Positions 1-13,489 of a stretch of DNA of 64,000 bases are shown piece after piece (positions within the stretch are counted from its first letter, which is position 1; each line of letters starts with the position of its first letter). The stretch spans positions 4,517,001 through 4,581,000 of the forward strand of contig NC_081822.1 in NCBI RefSeq assembly GCF_030704535.1, in the 5' to 3' direction. Under the pieces are notes generated by a model. It saw only the letters and a program-made list of their open reading frames with translations. It had not been told where the DNA came from and searched no databases. Source of the DNA: Vitis vinifera. Its lineage: Eukaryota > Streptophyta > Magnoliopsida > Vitales > Vitaceae. The translations under genes were made by a program, and so were the position numbers.

Positions 1-410
1 TAATAAATTTTTAGCATATAAGAAATCCAATAAGATAACTAAGGACATAAGATTATCCTAGCGGCTATATTGATAATAGTCAGACATAGCTGTATGCTAT
101 ATGAAGTCAATACCCATTTGTTAATCCACAAACTAAAAGAACTTGATTCATAGAAAACTCAAATGACCTGTAAAAATATAGCTTTCTGCTTCCACCTTTC
201 CCAAAAGTTTCAATCCTTAATATTTTTCATTTAAAAAAAGAAAAACTTAATTCAAGATATTATAATAAGTGAAATTGGAAGTCTATGTCAATAAATATTC
301 GTGTAGAGTTGGATGGACAGCTAGGATAATTGAAATAAGTCATTAAAGTATTGTTTTGGGTACCTGAGATAATTGGGGGCTTAGAAAGGGACTGGACAAG
401 ACACAGCACC

Positions 411-655
411 CTATATATCCAAACGATGGTCTGAGTTGTTTCCAAATGTCAAATTTTTATTGGGAGGCATGCCAGCCCATAAGCCAATGCAGCCCGGATG
501 CTGTTCAAAACATAACCAAGGATCCCCTGTTGCACCCCCAACTTTGGTGGAACTGTCATGGCCATTGCCCAATAATTCCTTATCCGGACTGCCCATGTTA
601 ATCAATGGTAATGACAGGCTGTGAATGTAACCTGAGTCATCTTTGTTTAGCCTCT
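411..655 (-). CDS. possible internal exon of an unrecognised gene
   Basis: Read on the minus strand, this stretch gives an open frame of about 80 residues that runs from near 655 through DSGYIHSLSLPLINMG, then GDPWLCFEQHPGCIG and LWAGMPPNKN. It is richer in G and C than its surroundings, and an AG lies just before its upstream end, as expected for an acceptor. I do not recognise the family. The opposite strand is also open over part of the stretch (436-624), so the strand is not certain. It could be an exon of a gene running leftwards out of the window or a relic. Confidence 0.25.
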
Positions 656-1736
656 AATCTATGTGATGCGTATGTATGGTTAACTTTTATCTAATGAATG
701 CCTATTGACTCAATTGTAGCCTCCCGACAAGTGGGGGCAACGAATATGCAGCAGTCATGTCGGGCACCGTTTGGAACAAAGAAATATAGTGAGGATGGCC
801 TATGGGCTGTAGGGATCAATATAGGTTTCCATTAAAAAGCAATGACATCTTGAAATTAGATACGGCAGTCCCCCAGCATCTGTGCTGGTTTCCCAAAAAT
901 CCATAATCCAAAAGCGTATTTGAAAGCCACATCCATGCCTGGTGGCCGGTGGGGGCCTAAAATTTTCACCAATTTCCATAAGCTTAAAGCTGTAATAAGC
1001 TTTAGTTGTGTACTATAATTACATTTTTATAAAATAGTACTCAAAGGTTTTAATAACTAATGGGCTAAAGTCAGAACGGGTGAGAGGAAGGGACTATCTG
1101 GGAATAGGACTGAGTCAAAAACCACACCAAGACATCGAAGAACAAGAAAACCTGGTCCGATGGAACCCCATCTGCCAGTAACTATAGCTAGAATTGAGTG
1201 CAAAGAGATGAAATGATGAGAAAAGCAAGGCAGAATCCTGGGAAAGTGAAACAGATTGAGCTTTTGATTCAAACTTACAGGGAGAGAACATCACCACTCA
1301 AAATGGGGGGTTCTTTTGAGGTGGAAAGGACTGGAACAACTGAGCATGACTACCATAAGGAGTAGACTTTGAGGAAGAATTTCAGAGGTTGCTTTATTTG
1401 CTCAAAGCAAATTTGAATTGGGTCGAGAGGGGGGAGTTGCCTGCAGAGAAAGCGCGACTTTAAAAGGCATTGATTGGTGGGAGTTGTTGGCCGATGGAGG
1501 TATAGCTTAGTGGGTGGGTCATCCAATATATGAGGGTGGAAGAGGTGTATCCGAGGTGCAAAAGAAAGTAGATGAAATCCAGCTCATTCTTCTCAAAGCA
1601 TGACACGACCCCACGTGGGGAGGACTGCCAATTCACGGACTTGTACAGTATTCATAAAACTAGAGGTTCTTATAGCTGTCTCCTCGTCCCTAACGCTGGC
1701 AACAAGCTAGATAATGACCTGCTTCTCCCTCACTCC

Positions 1737-1940
1737 TCACTCCTCTCTTCGTGTGCGTGTGGCATCAGCGTCACTGCCAAAAAGTTCATCGTCTCTTAAA
1801 CCACCCTTTGTATCACTGAAATGACAAATAAGTAGTTCCAATTTCCAAGCAGGGGTGTGGGAGAATCCTTCAAAGTCATAAGCCCAAAGAGAATATTTTT
1901 TGGGATCCATGGGGTTTGGGACAATGTAATGGTCCTCCAT
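1737..1940 (-). CDS. possible first exon of an unrecognised gene
   Basis: A minus-strand frame opens with an ATG at 1940 and reads MEDHYIVPNPMDPKKY, then LWAYDFEGFSHTPAWKLEL and a charged tail, 67 residues in all. Composition looks protein-like rather than random, and it points the same way as the coding-like stretch at 411-655, so both could be exons of one gene. I could not assign a family or choose a convincing splice donor. Low confidence. Confidence 0.22.
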   Translation of the reverse strand: MEDHYIVPNPMDPKKYSLWAYDFEGFSHTPAWKLELLICHFSDTKGGLRDDELFGSDADATRTRREE

Positions 1941-3054
1941 TAACGGTTAAAGGACACAAGGTTCGCTTCAAATGAACCTTTTTTATTTTTTTAAATATGA
2001 TTGACTAAAGAATGATCCCTCGCATATAATTCCAGCTGCAGTTCCAAACTTTGATTTCATCAAAGCCGCCCACCATTTCTTTTTAGTCTGCACATGGATT
2101 TCCATCTCCCCATATTGGCAGTATTAAAATGGATTTGGTTTTTAGTTCTGCACTGTGTGATCCATTTCTTTTTGTTGTTTGGAAGTTGGCCTTGTAACAT
2201 CTTCTGATTAGATGGTTAGGAACATGGGGTCATGTGGGAATGTTTGATAAGTATTTGCCAAATTAACTACTCTTGAGGTTCTATAATTTCCTATATCTTC
2301 CCCACCTCACACATACAAACAAACTAACAAGGGAAGGAGAGAAAATTTAGGTCCTGTTTTTTAATTTCCCTTCTCTTTTTTCTTCTCAATTAATGATAGA
2401 CAGCTATGAAACCTAAATTCCCATGAAGTATATACACTCTTGGCATAAAATCAAGAATTGGCGTCGATTGATTAGAAGTTATTGCTTTATCTCACCGGCT
2501 AATACTCAACAACATTATTATGGCAGTTGTTATTTTGATCATGGAGCAAATCAATTTAATAATTTACTTACCATTGTCAATGAAAAGTGGCAACCTGATT
2601 ATGATTGCCAGGGTCCATCACGAGACCCCACGATGGAGAAGGGTCAGAATTGCAAGTGACATTCACCCACTTTGTATAAAAAGTAAAATACAAGTCAGTA
2701 ATATAATTGAGAAGGTGGGTGGTAAATTTTAAGAGCTAAGAAGAACTCGAAAAGGAGCAAGGCTGAAGCCAAAAGAAAACATGGAGAAGAGAACATAAAT
2801 ACAACTAAAGGGGAGATGGGAGAGGAGTATTGATTGGAGGGTGGGAGGGTATATTAATGCAGGGACAGGGAGGACAGACTCAAGTGCGGAGTCACGCAGC
2901 TGTCATTCGATATACAAAGCCACCCCCTTCTCATAGACAGCAAATAAGCGTTTGCAGCTGTCGGCCTTTCTCTCTCTCTCCTACCCCCACAACCCTTTTT
3001 CCCCCTCCTTTCAATTAAACAACAACCTCCTCCATTTCAAACTGCCCATCAAAT

Positions 3055-3086
<32 letters not shown>

Positions 3087-3298
3087 CGTCTCTGGACTCT
3101 CTGTCTATCTCTCTCTCAATGATTCCTCTACTGTAGATGAGGGATGGAGGTAGAGGCACAACTAGAGGGGCAAGGGGTGAAAAGGAGGTGGCGGAGAAGA
3201 CACAGCGCAGCCCATTCCTTTTTAACTATATGATCCACACATCAAGATTTCATGCGTAAACCAGAATACCCATCTATCATTTTCATGATTTAGACGCC
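1941..3298. promoter_or_regulatory. intergenic region and 5' leader of the RRM gene
   Basis: No coding region is supported here. The part nearest the downstream gene looks like a promoter and leader: a CT-rich tract at about 2965-3010, an (AAC)n microsatellite at 3053-3087, and another CT-rich stretch at about 3100-3120. CT-rich and AAC-rich leaders are common in plant 5' UTRs. No clear TATA box was chosen. Confidence 0.35.
3053..3087. repeat. (AAC)n microsatellite in the leader of the RRM gene
   Basis: About eleven AAC triplets in a row lie some 210 bases before the start codon, in what is probably the 5' UTR. Such tracts vary in length between cultivars. Confidence 0.85.
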
Positions 3299-6200
3299 AT
3301 GGCTTACCAGCATTATCGATCACCCTTCGGTGACACCACGTTTACCAAAGTCTTTGTTGGGGGGCTAGCTTGGGAGACGCCCACCGATGTAATGAGAAGA
3401 CATTTCGAGCAGTTTGGAGAGATTCTTGAAGCTGTTATCATCACCGATAAGAATACCGGAAAATCCAAAGGATACGGATTCGTAAGTTTTTCCTTCCCCC
3501 ATTACTTAATCGTCTTTTGGATTTGCTTCCTATAGGCTATATGTATCCGTGAGGCAGCGAGGGTGTTCATCAAGTTTCCTAATGAATAGGTTACTTTTCG
3601 TGATCCGGAATCGGCAAGGAGAGCTTGTGTTGATCCGAACCCTGTGATAGATGGGAGAAGAGCCAATTGCAACATTGCTTCATTGGGGCGCCCACGCCCT
3701 TCACCACCTCGAGGTCCATACACCCTATGCTAGCTTATTATTATTCTCCATTTTTTTTTTGTCTTCTGGAATATGTATGGGTTGGGCTACATATATTTTT
3801 CTCTTTCTAATTTGAACAACCGAGAATGATGAAAAAAACCATTATTCGTTTATGATTTCTTTCGTTGTTAATACAGGGAGAAATCAAGGTGGCAATCCCT
3901 ATCACGCAGGCGCATCCCAGGGTGCATCATCCTTCAGCGGAGTTCCGGCACCACTGGCTCCACCTCCACCGCCGCCGCCGCCACCACCACCTCCGCCTCC
4001 GGTCATTTATCCACCTTACGGGTGAGTTCTTTGCCCTTTAATAATGCTACCATTACCCGAAATTATGATATCCATAGAAAATGGTCCACATGGTAGATAT
4101 TTTTCATTATTAAAAAACTTTCCCCAATGTAGTTGGCATAAAAAGACATAAACACAAGAGGGCGAGTTTATTTCATTCATTTAATTCTTATATTTTTTAA
4201 TTATCTGGTGGAGCCCATGCAACCAAACGTGGATAAAATAAATCCAAAATCCACCGAGTAAATGACTTCTACGTGGGGAAAGGGCGTGCACAAGCCTAGC
4301 TGGCAATGCGTGGCAGCGGACCCATCCAACGTGTTGTGGTGGATGCCTCTATGATGCGTTCCTTAGCTTGTGCGCACGTCACTATTGAACCCCAATTAGG
4401 CAAATTTACAGCCGAATTTTGGATAACCATTGACTTTAATGACTCAAAAGGCTGAAAAGGCAATTATATTATACAGTCTGAAACCTCAGTTGAGTACAAA
4501 ACGGCCAAATGATTCTCATCACGTCTCTGTTATGGCCGGCCCATTTATGCTGACTAAGACTCTAAGTTGCATTGAAATAACACGTGGATTAGACTAGCTT
4601 CTCATCCATTGCATAAATAATATTTTAAAATATGACCTGTTACTATCACAGTATATGACATGTCAACAAGATATAGGATGTAAGAAATGGGGCTGACATA
4701 AAAAAGTAAAGCCAATAAGCGGGAATGATTGTTAATTTTCTAGTCTATCCAATTAAAATTCAATTAGTGAACAGTTAAATTTACATTATAAAAAATTTGA
4801 ATTCAGTGGGATCACATTAACGAAACCACGTCATCATATCGTGAATCATGATTAGTCAGTAGACCTGTATCTGTTTTAATTTCTTTTTCGTTATGAAGCT
4901 CATTTCCTTGCCCATATTGGATGGAGGCAATGTGAATTTTCTTCTCTTCTTTACTTTTTTTCAAAAAAAAATTTCGGGGATGGTTGTTGCTCTAAATATA
5001 TGTATATGGTCCAAACTTATATTTATGTTTCAATTATTTAATGTTTCCATGGTTGTTGCCCTGGGGTGACGTGGATGCATATATTGTTTTTTATTATCAT
5101 ATATTATAAATCAGATGTCCCTTATGCAAACATGTTATCATTGTTACGAGGAAAATGTTGGTCCCATACGTCAGCATTCCAAGCTGACCTTTGATAGGGC
5201 TCCAAGGACGGGACCCCTGTCATGTGTGAGCCTCGCTTTCATTCAAAATGGGCACAATGCTATCTTCTAAATGCGTACCCATTGCCCAGAGGCTTTAATA
5301 TTAATTATAAAGAATAAAATATATGTTGTGTTGTTAGCTTCATTTTACCGGTGGAAGGTGAAATTTATTGGGAATAGGTGTAAATGGGAGGAATAGAGGA
5401 TGTAACATGCAGAGGCGAGGCCTGTATATAGTCTGAGAGTCTAATATTCAGGCATTAAATTTCATTATTGTGTGTATAAATCTGAACTGCTTTACTGAAC
5501 AAGCATTAAATGCCGCTCTTGCGCAGGTACGCAACCTATACACCTGATTATGGGTACCACCAAGTGAGTCTCTTTACATAGATGTTTCTTTTTAGGAATA
5601 AGAAATAATTTAAGGCAACGGTTGTGACATTATTATTGATTGAGCAGCAGAGCCTGTATAACCCACAACTTCAACAACCATACTATCATCAACTCTACGG
5701 AGCGTCATCTTCTACTGTGGCTTCTCCGTATTATTACGGATATTCTTTACAAGCTTCCAGGGGAACATTTTCAGGACCCCAGGCGCACCGTGTTCAAGGA
5801 CCCTCTTATCTCTACTATCCTACGCAAATGGAGGGCTCCTTCCCCACCTATCCTCCTCCTCCTGTTCCTCCAACCCTACAACCAACATCAAGGCCTCCTT
5901 TTCCCTCTTCTACTGGTAACCTACTTTGACTATTCTTTTTTTTTTTCGCAAAAAATATATATGCATAAACATCCATTGCCTTTGAGTTGATATTAGAATT
6001 GATATTTAAATTGTTTTCTACCGGCTCATATGCAATACACATGATGTACATAGGCTTTAGTCTAAGATGCACCATTGGGGGGTGGGGGTGGGGGCCACAT
6101 GGGTAGCCCAACCATGTGAGGTGAGCTGTCCGATTTAAGCAATGACCCATCATGGGTCTGTAGAAAGACATGCCAGAGAAGCAAAGTGTAAACTAACAGT

Positions 6201-9200
6201 GACGGCATGTGGTTTCAGTATCAAGATGATGGTTGTTTCTGGGGATGCAGTCAAGTGGCCGTACATGGAGAGGCCCACGGTGCACGTTAGATTCTGCCGT
6301 TGCGCTTTTAAGTATTATAACTTCAGTATAGACTACGGATGTTAGTTTTTCATCTAGAAACAATGAGAAGACGGACAATAATTTACTGTAAGAGATCTAT
6401 TAAAAAGTTAAACTCAAAAAATGATGTACAGAGAATTTATTAATTCATTCAACTGAATTACAATAAATAGAAATTGAAAAACAAATGGAAACAATGATCA
6501 GGGTCCTACATTTGACTATGATTAACAACATGAAACAAATTAACCAATAACTTCCTAAAGGCTAGGACTTAAACTTTTAAATAACTAAAAAATAAAACAA
6601 CAATTAAAACACATGCATAAACTGCAATCCTAAGGCAGCCAAAATAACACTCCTCTTTACATTAGGTGTTGTAACCCCGAGCTTTTCCCTTAGAGCTTCA
6701 AACTTCTTGACAGATAGTGGTTTTGTAAAAATGTTTGCCAACTGATTTTTAGACTTGTAGTAAATGAGAGCAATTTCTCCTTCTTTTTATACCTTCCTTA
6801 GAAAGAAAAGCTTGATTTTGAAGTGCTTGGTCTTCCCGTGAAAGACTAGATTGTGAGAAATTGCAATTGCGGCTTGATTATCAATAAGAACTTTTGTACT
6901 GTTCTGTTGAGGGCTGAAGCTATCGGGACCACTACAATTGCCTAACGTACGCACTTCCTCAACTGAAGATGATACTTCCTTCCTTTGACCTGCAAAAGAT
7001 GTCCAGATAGGAGGTCCGGATACACCTTCCGATGGTTTTGTTAGTTTTGCTTTTTAACATCTTGATATTTTTACGGGGCCCTTCTCCTTAGGAATGCTTA
7101 CATTTTTTTATTGTGTGAGAGCCTTTTATAGTGCCAAGAGCATTGTTCCTTGAAATGGTGGGAAGACTTTTTGGCTGTCATTATGGTGTTTAGAGGGTGG
7201 TAGAGTCATCATTACCCTGCAGGTGGCTGTCAGAGATTGCTGGAGGGATGGTTTGTCGTCATCCTTGTTTTTTCACTTTGTAGGCGGCGCATGGTAGGTC
7301 GTGGTAGGTCACCTGAAGTGACCCCAGAAGGTCCTGTCAAGCATGCTTTTGGCAAGATAATTAATGATTGACCATGAAACACGGTCAAGAATCTTATTTG
7401 AGACGCTAGCCACTGGGTCTGGACTAGGCATCCGAATAGGGGAGGTGTGTATCGCATGCCAGTTCCTATGCACATCCGAATAGGGGATTGGACGTGCCAC
7501 ACGTCTAATGGAGGAGTGCTTTGTGAGGCTGCCACGTGTTCATTTAGGTGTGGTCCCTACATGTTCCATTGCTTCAAGTGCAAATCACATAAAAAATTTC
7601 TTAACCATAATGCCTGATTGATAGCTGCAATAAACTCTACCTCTGTAGTGGATTGTGCAATTGTCTCCTGCTTCTTAGAGCACCATGAAAAAAATCCCTA
7701 AACCAAGACTAAAACAATATCCAGAAGTGCTTTTCATGTCATCAACTGATCCTCCCTAATCACTATCAAAAAATCCCTGCAACTTGAAACATTGATTCTT
7801 CTTAAACTTTACACAAAAGTCGATTGTTCCTTTAATGTATCTCACCACTCTTTTTGCCACTTTTAGATGCAATTCATTGGCACAATGCATGAAACAAGAT
7901 AAAAGACTCACAACAAACAAAATGTCTGGTATTGATGTAGTGAGATACATTAAGTAACAAATCAAGCTTCTAAAATCACAATTTTCAACTTTGTCAATCC
8001 CATTCTCCTTACTTAAGCTATCATTTTAGTTCATTGGTGTGACTATTACTTTGCAATCCCCCATATGAAATTTCTTAAGTATTTCCTTGGCATATTTCCT
8101 ATGACATATAAATACTTCATCTTCAGCTTACTTAATTTCCATTCTCAAGAAGCATGTCATTAATCCAAGGTTAGTTATTTCAAAGACCTACTTCATTTCT
8201 CTTTTGAACTCCTCAACCAGTTCGACATTGTCTCCTATTACTAAGAGATCATAAACATAAAGGGAAACTATGAACAATTCATTTTCCTTATGTTTTACAT
8301 AGAGAGTAGCTTCATACTTGTTTTTTTCATAGCCTAAACTCGATAAATACTCATCTATCCTGCTATACTAGGCTCTTGGTGCCTATTTTAAGCCATATAG
8401 AGCCTTCTTAAGCAAGTAAACTTTCTCTTCTTCACCTTTTTCCATGAATCCTATGAGCTACTCCACATAAATCTCCTCGTGCAATACATTGTTTAAGAAT
8501 GCAAATTTGACATCTAGCTGAAACACCTTCTAGCCTTTTTGAGTTGCAATTGCTAGTAAGAGTCGTATAGTGTCCAATCTAGCCACGAGTGCAAAAGAGT
8601 CTAAGTAGTTAACCCCAAAAATCTGTACATACCCTTTAACTACAAGTCTAGCCTTGTATTTGTTGATGGAACCATTTGTTTTTAGCTTGGTTCTAAACAC
8701 CCATTTTACTCTAATAATCTTCTTGTCTTTTGGTAGGTCAACAAGGTCCCAAGTCTTGTTTGTTTTTTTTTAATCATTAACATCTCCTCCTCTATTGGCT
8801 TCTTCCATTTATGGTCTTTAATGGCTTTTTCATAACCCGTAGGTTCACAAATGGACACATTGCATATTTGATAGATATCATAGAGCGGTCTTGTTCCATG
8901 AATTGGTGGATCATCTTCCAATTCTTCTTGTCATTGTTCAAGAGCTTGCACTTATGTTGTTTGGAAGGGGAAACTTGATTTCTGCTTGCTTATGGATGTC
9001 TCTTGTGTTTGTTCCCAGTTCTACTTCTCATCTTCATTGAAGAACACATATTTACTAACAATTAACTTCCCTGTTTGAGGTTGATACACCTTGTAGGCTT
9101 TAAAGGAGGAATTGTATCCTACGAAGATGCCTGGGTTAACTTCTTGTCAAGTTTATCACGTTTGACCTATGAAACATGAGAGAAACACACACAATCGAAC

Positions 9201-11925
9201 ACTCTAAGGAAATTGAGTGAAGGTTTATAGCCATACCATGCCTCAAATGAAGTTTTATCATTCAATGCCTTAGTAGGCAATCTGTTATACAAAAAAACTG
9301 TACTATTTGTCGCCTTAGCCCAAAACTTCTTTGGCAACTCCTTGTCATGAAGCATACATCTGGTCATCTCCATATGCATCTATTTCTCCTCTAACTCTGT
9401 TTTGTTGCGAAGTATATGAAGTAATAAGTTGGTGTTCTATGTCTATTTCCTTGCAAAACAAATTAAATTCTTTTGAGGTGTATTTTTTTTCCATTATCTG
9501 ACCTTAGAACTTGAATTTTGCAGCCACTTTGGTTTTCCACCATTTTCTTAAACTTCCAAAACACTCCAATCACTTCTGACTTGAATTTTAAGAAAAAAAT
9601 CCAGCACAATCTTATAAAATCATCAATGAAAGCAATGTAATGCCAACTACCTGCTAATGATATAGTTTTTTGAGGACCGGATGCATCTATGTGGATTAGA
9701 TGCAACTTGTGAGTGGCTCTCCAGGTTGACTTTGGGAATGGTCTCCATTTTTGTTTACCGTATTGACAAGCATGACAATTCGGTAGGTGATCTGCAAAGC
9801 CTAGAAATCTTTCTGACAACTCATTTTTCTTTATCAGCAACATTCATTCTTGTGTCATTTTTTAGTAACGTTCTCCTCAGTGGAATAAGCAACTTGCTTC
9901 TCATCGATTGGATCAAATGAGAAGCTTTTGTATCTCATTTTTACTCTGAAAATTTCTTGTTCATTTGCATTGTGAATAAGGCAATGCTTGTCTTCAAATG
10001 ACACTTTGAATCATTTTTCTATGAGTTGACTAACATTCAACAAATTTGGATCAATATCAAGTACAAAGAGAACATTTAAGATTGTCTTTGTGTCTTTGTG
10101 TCTTTGTTTGTTGAGATGTCAATGGTTTCATTTCCTTTCACAAGAATGTGATCACCATTTCCTATCCAAACCTTTGTGATTGCTATGGGCTTTAAATCTT
10201 TGAAGAGGGTCCAATCATGGGTCATGTGGTTTGTACAACCACTATCTATAAGCCAACTCACACTTGATTCCCTGCTTGATAAGAAAATGGAAACAAAAAG
10301 TTGATTTTCCTCTTATTGGTTAGCAACTTGAGCATCTGCTTCCTGCATTTGATTTTTATGCTTTCATATCACAACCTCATGTCCGAGCTTATTGCATTTG
10401 AAACATTTGGCATCAGGTCTTCTCCAACATCTAAATAGAGAATGACCTTTCTTCCCACAGTGTTGGCAGAGTGGATATTTTCCTTTGAAGTTCCGTGATG
10501 TTTTGCTTGTAGAGCTCCTTTAATGATGACATCTTGCCTCATAAACCTCCTTTGCTCTTGTGTCTACAAAGAATTAAGCAATTATGCTAAGGATATCTTT
10601 GACAGATCCTTCGTGTTCTCTAAGATTGTAACAATTGCTTCATACCTTTCAGGCACCTTGACAAGGATCTTCTCTACAATCCTTGAATCATTTAATTTAG
10701 AGCCGAGTAATCTTACTTTGTTTGCAATACTTAGAAGTCTATATGAATAGTCTTTAATTGTTTCAAATTCCTTTACTTTTTGCAACTCAAATTCTTTTAT
10801 CAAATTCAAAACATGCATACCTTTTATCATTTCGTCTCTTGCATATTCTTCTTTAAAATAATCCCATATTGCTTTTGCTATTTTAAGGGACATGATTCTT
10901 GTGAAAATCGTTTGTGACACCATAGTGAACAAACATGCCTTAGCCTTTGATTTCTTCGTTTTCTTCTCCTTATGAGCTTTGATTTGAGCCATGGTGGGAT
11001 TATTCGATAAGGTTGGGATATCATAATCCTCTTTTATAGCCTCCTAAAGATCCAAAGCTTCCAACTAAGTTTCCATGCATACTGCCAAATCTGGTGATTA
11101 TCTCTATTAAAGATAGATAGAGCAATTGATGAAAAATTGGCCTCTGCTTCCATGATGTGTCGTACTCTAGCACATATCCCTCGAGAAGATTACTCCGATA
11201 CCAATTGTTAGTTTTCAATCTAGAAACAACTAGAAGATTGACAATAATTTGTAGTAGGAGAACTATTAAAAGGTTAAACTCAAGAAAGGATGTAGAAGGA
11301 ATTCATTAATTAATTCAACTAAATTACAATAAATAGAAATTGAAAAACAAACGAAAACAAAGAGCATGGTCGTACATTTTAGTCATGATTCATATCATGA
11401 AACAAACTAACCAACAACTTCCTAAAGATTAGGACTTAAACTTCTAAATAACTGAAAATAAAACAACAATTAAAACACATACATAAACTGCAGTCCTAAG
11501 GCAACCAAAATAACAATAGAGAACGGCCATTGCTAAATCACTTTTGGCTTCTTCTAAAAAATTCAGTATGGTTATAGTATCGGAAATTTTCACTTGACAA
11601 CATCCAGGGAACAGGCTAAATTATCTCTAACAATACCCCTTTTTCTTCAAAATTAACATGATTACCTGAGAATTGTCGCCGCAGTTTGATGCCTAATTTG
11701 AGTGGGAGGGTAGAGTTGTAAATAGTAACATGATAATCCATTATTCCTTATTTCCGGGATTCAAAATATAGGTTGTAATGTGCTTGCATGTATTGTGTAT
11801 TTTTGTCACTTATCTGTGCTAATTCCTATCTATAAACTGTGATGGTGTCAGATTCACAGACAGTACAGCAATCCTCCACAGAAACAGAAGCTGGGGTCAG
11901 TCATTCAGAAAGCCCAACCACCTAA
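3299..11925 (+). CDS. RRM-type RNA-binding protein, ARP1-like, six exons
   Basis: Exons by sequence: 3299-3481, 3590-3713, 3877-4021, 5527-5563, 5648-5915 and 11852-11925; all introns are GT-AG, the phases agree, and together they encode 276 residues. Exons 1-2 make one RRM at about residues 12-90: RNP2 is KVFVGGLAW, and RNP1 is KGYGFVTF, formed across the first splice junction. The rest is low-complexity: a proline run in exon 3, and Tyr/Gln/Pro-rich sequence in exon 5. The last exon gives [15 protein letters not shown] and ends in TAA. This is the layout of plant single-RRM proteins of the ARP1 group, thought to bind mRNA in ABA and development responses. Intron 5 is about 5.9 kb because it holds a copia element. 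The acceptor of exon 5 could lie three bases later (5651). The last exon is assigned by phase and by likeness to the family's C-terminus, and would need a transcript to prove. Confidence 0.85.
6340..6649 (-). repeat. 3' LTR of the old copia element
   Basis: 310 bp. Aligns along its whole length with 11206-11515 with scattered differences. It sits next to the purine tract at 6650-6659, which marks it as the 3' LTR in the element's minus orientation. Confidence 0.88.
6905..7561. mobile_element. solo LTR nested in the RNase H region of the old copia element
   Basis: A 657-bp block beginning TGTTGAGGG and ending CCCTACA is flanked on both sides by the exact 5-bp duplication TGTTC (6900-6904 and 7562-7566). 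Removing the block and one duplication joins the copia RNase H reading frame ([17 protein letters not shown]). It has no coding capacity, so it is a solo LTR left by recombination between two LTRs. A diverged relative starts near 63474. Confidence 0.9.
11206..11515 (-). repeat. 5' LTR of the old copia element
   Basis: 310 bp, partner of 6340-6649. Next to its internal edge, 11192-11203 reads as a tRNA-Met primer-binding site on the minus strand. Confidence 0.88.
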
Positions 11926-13016
11926 GAGAACACCATCAAACCGTTGGTGGTTTGCTGAAAAGTTTCAATTGTATAATCTTGACTGAATTTATGCCTCATC
12001 ATCTCTCTCTATATTTCTTCCTTTCCACAACCATTTATATATATATTTTTTGGTCCAAAGCTGTAGCATATGGTGAGTACTGCTTCAGGTGACTGCTCTG
12101 ATCTCAACAGCTATGGCAGGCAAAGATGGCCTAATCAACCGATTTCTGCAGATTTTTTCCCTCTTTCTTCTTCTTTATTTTTCACTTTCATCCGAGTTTA
12201 TTTATTCTTTTCAGTGTAAGAGCTTAACATCTTTCACAAATGTAATGAACAGGAGGGAAGTGCAATCCCTCAATAAGGAATTTGATTAATCACGCAGATC
12301 TCTGATGATTTTTTATTTTTCTCCTTCATGGCAACCAACCCCAAAAAAAGAAGGAAAAAACATGAAATCTGTTTTCTCAAATGCATGAGCATGTGGAGTT
12401 TTTTCCTTTCATCAAGTTGTGGTAAGTTTAGGTCATTAAAAAATTTAGATCGACATGTGCGTGACATGGATGATTGATGCTCAGGAATGCCAACATTTCT
12501 TCTCTAACAAACTTCAATTTTTCCTTATCTGAAAATAGTAGTACTTGTATTCCAATCAATCTTTATCACCTTTGAACACCAAATTATCTGTTGATTAAGA
12601 TTGGTCAATTTCATGGAATGGGTACAGTTTTTGGCTACGACATTCTGAAAGGTGGACCATCCATGGCGATCATATGAATCTGTCGGACAAACACACGCCA
12701 ATTGTCAACTTCTTTTTCCTAGCTTGATTGATTGGATTCAGTTACAGTACTTTCACTGCTCCCCCAATATATTAATTTGACTGATCATCCTGATCATACT
12801 GTATGATTTTATTGGATATACTAATTATTAGCAGGGTTAAAAATGGGCGTTACATTGAAGGGCTTGGTAAACTTTTTTGCTAGAGTAGCGTTATAGTGGA
12901 GTAAATATATATTTATCCCTGAAGAACTGGTGGTCCTAGAGTCTAGGACCTGTTGGGGTGAATTCTTCTTGCAGTGCAAGTAATACAAAACTAACAAGAT
13001 AAAGCTTGGGAAACAC
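11926..13016. other. 3' UTR of the RRM gene and intergenic sequence
   Basis: Downstream of the RRM stop codon there is AT-rich sequence without a convincing coding region. The short open frame at 12089-12289 has no recognisable motif and is probably within the 3' UTR. Confidence 0.4.
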
Positions 13017-13026
13017 GTATAAATAG
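13017..13026 (+). promoter_or_regulatory. candidate TATA box of the WIP zinc-finger gene
   Basis: GTATAAATAG is a near-perfect plant TATA motif, about 465 bases before the start codon at 13490. That would give a leader of roughly 430 bases, long but not unusual. Evidence is motif plus position only. Confidence 0.4.
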
Positions 13027-13489
13027 GAGGTCCCCCCATGCGTGTCCCTGCTTAGAAATCAATGATATCCTAACCTGCAATATGTCCTAACCCTCTCCCT
13101 CTCACATATATACATACAAGCGCATTACGTATTGCACTCGATCTGACGTCAGAGGTGGTTTTAAGTGTCAACCAGACTATATAATACATTGCCGTAGATT
13201 TTCAGCCCTCTGTGGTGCAATTGTTGCTAAATTCAGAAGGCATGGGCCACAGGATTTAAGGAATTTGCTTTCCCTCCCAAAAGCGGATAAACAAAACAAA
13301 CAGGATAGATTAATGAGCCCCTTAACGAAGGTTGCTTTCTTTCAACCATAATATTCTCCAGCCATATGCTAACTCTGCTCTCATTCTTATTCTCAAGGAC
13401 ACCCTTAAACTTTTGGCTACCCATTTCCCTATAAGAACCTCTAGAATCCAAAAGACTGGCACCTTTCCCGCTAGCATTGCCCTTATAGC

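Larger units (their letters stand above)
6340..11515 (-). mobile_element. old Ty1/copia LTR retrotransposon in intron 5 of the RRM gene
   Basis: Two direct 310-bp LTRs (6340-6649 and 11206-11515) start TGTTAG and end AACA on the plus strand. Inside, the minus strand carries degenerate copia proteins in the usual order: UBN2-type gag near 10992-10580, protease with the motif [12 protein letters not shown] near 10260, integrase around 9843-9167, reverse transcriptase around 8920-8000 and RNase H from 7965 on. A primer site resembling the initiator-tRNA-Met site (TGGTATCGGAG) adjoins the LTR at 11205, and a purine tract adjoins 6650, which confirms the minus orientation. Many stops and frameshifts show that it is dead. 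The flanking 5-mers (ACGGA and ATAGA) match only at three positions, so no clean target duplication remains. Confidence 0.9.

Noticed and set aside
6142..6345. Possible extra exon of the RRM gene
   Set aside because: The open frame has no family likeness, and the exon 5 donor joins in phase to the clear last exon at 11852.
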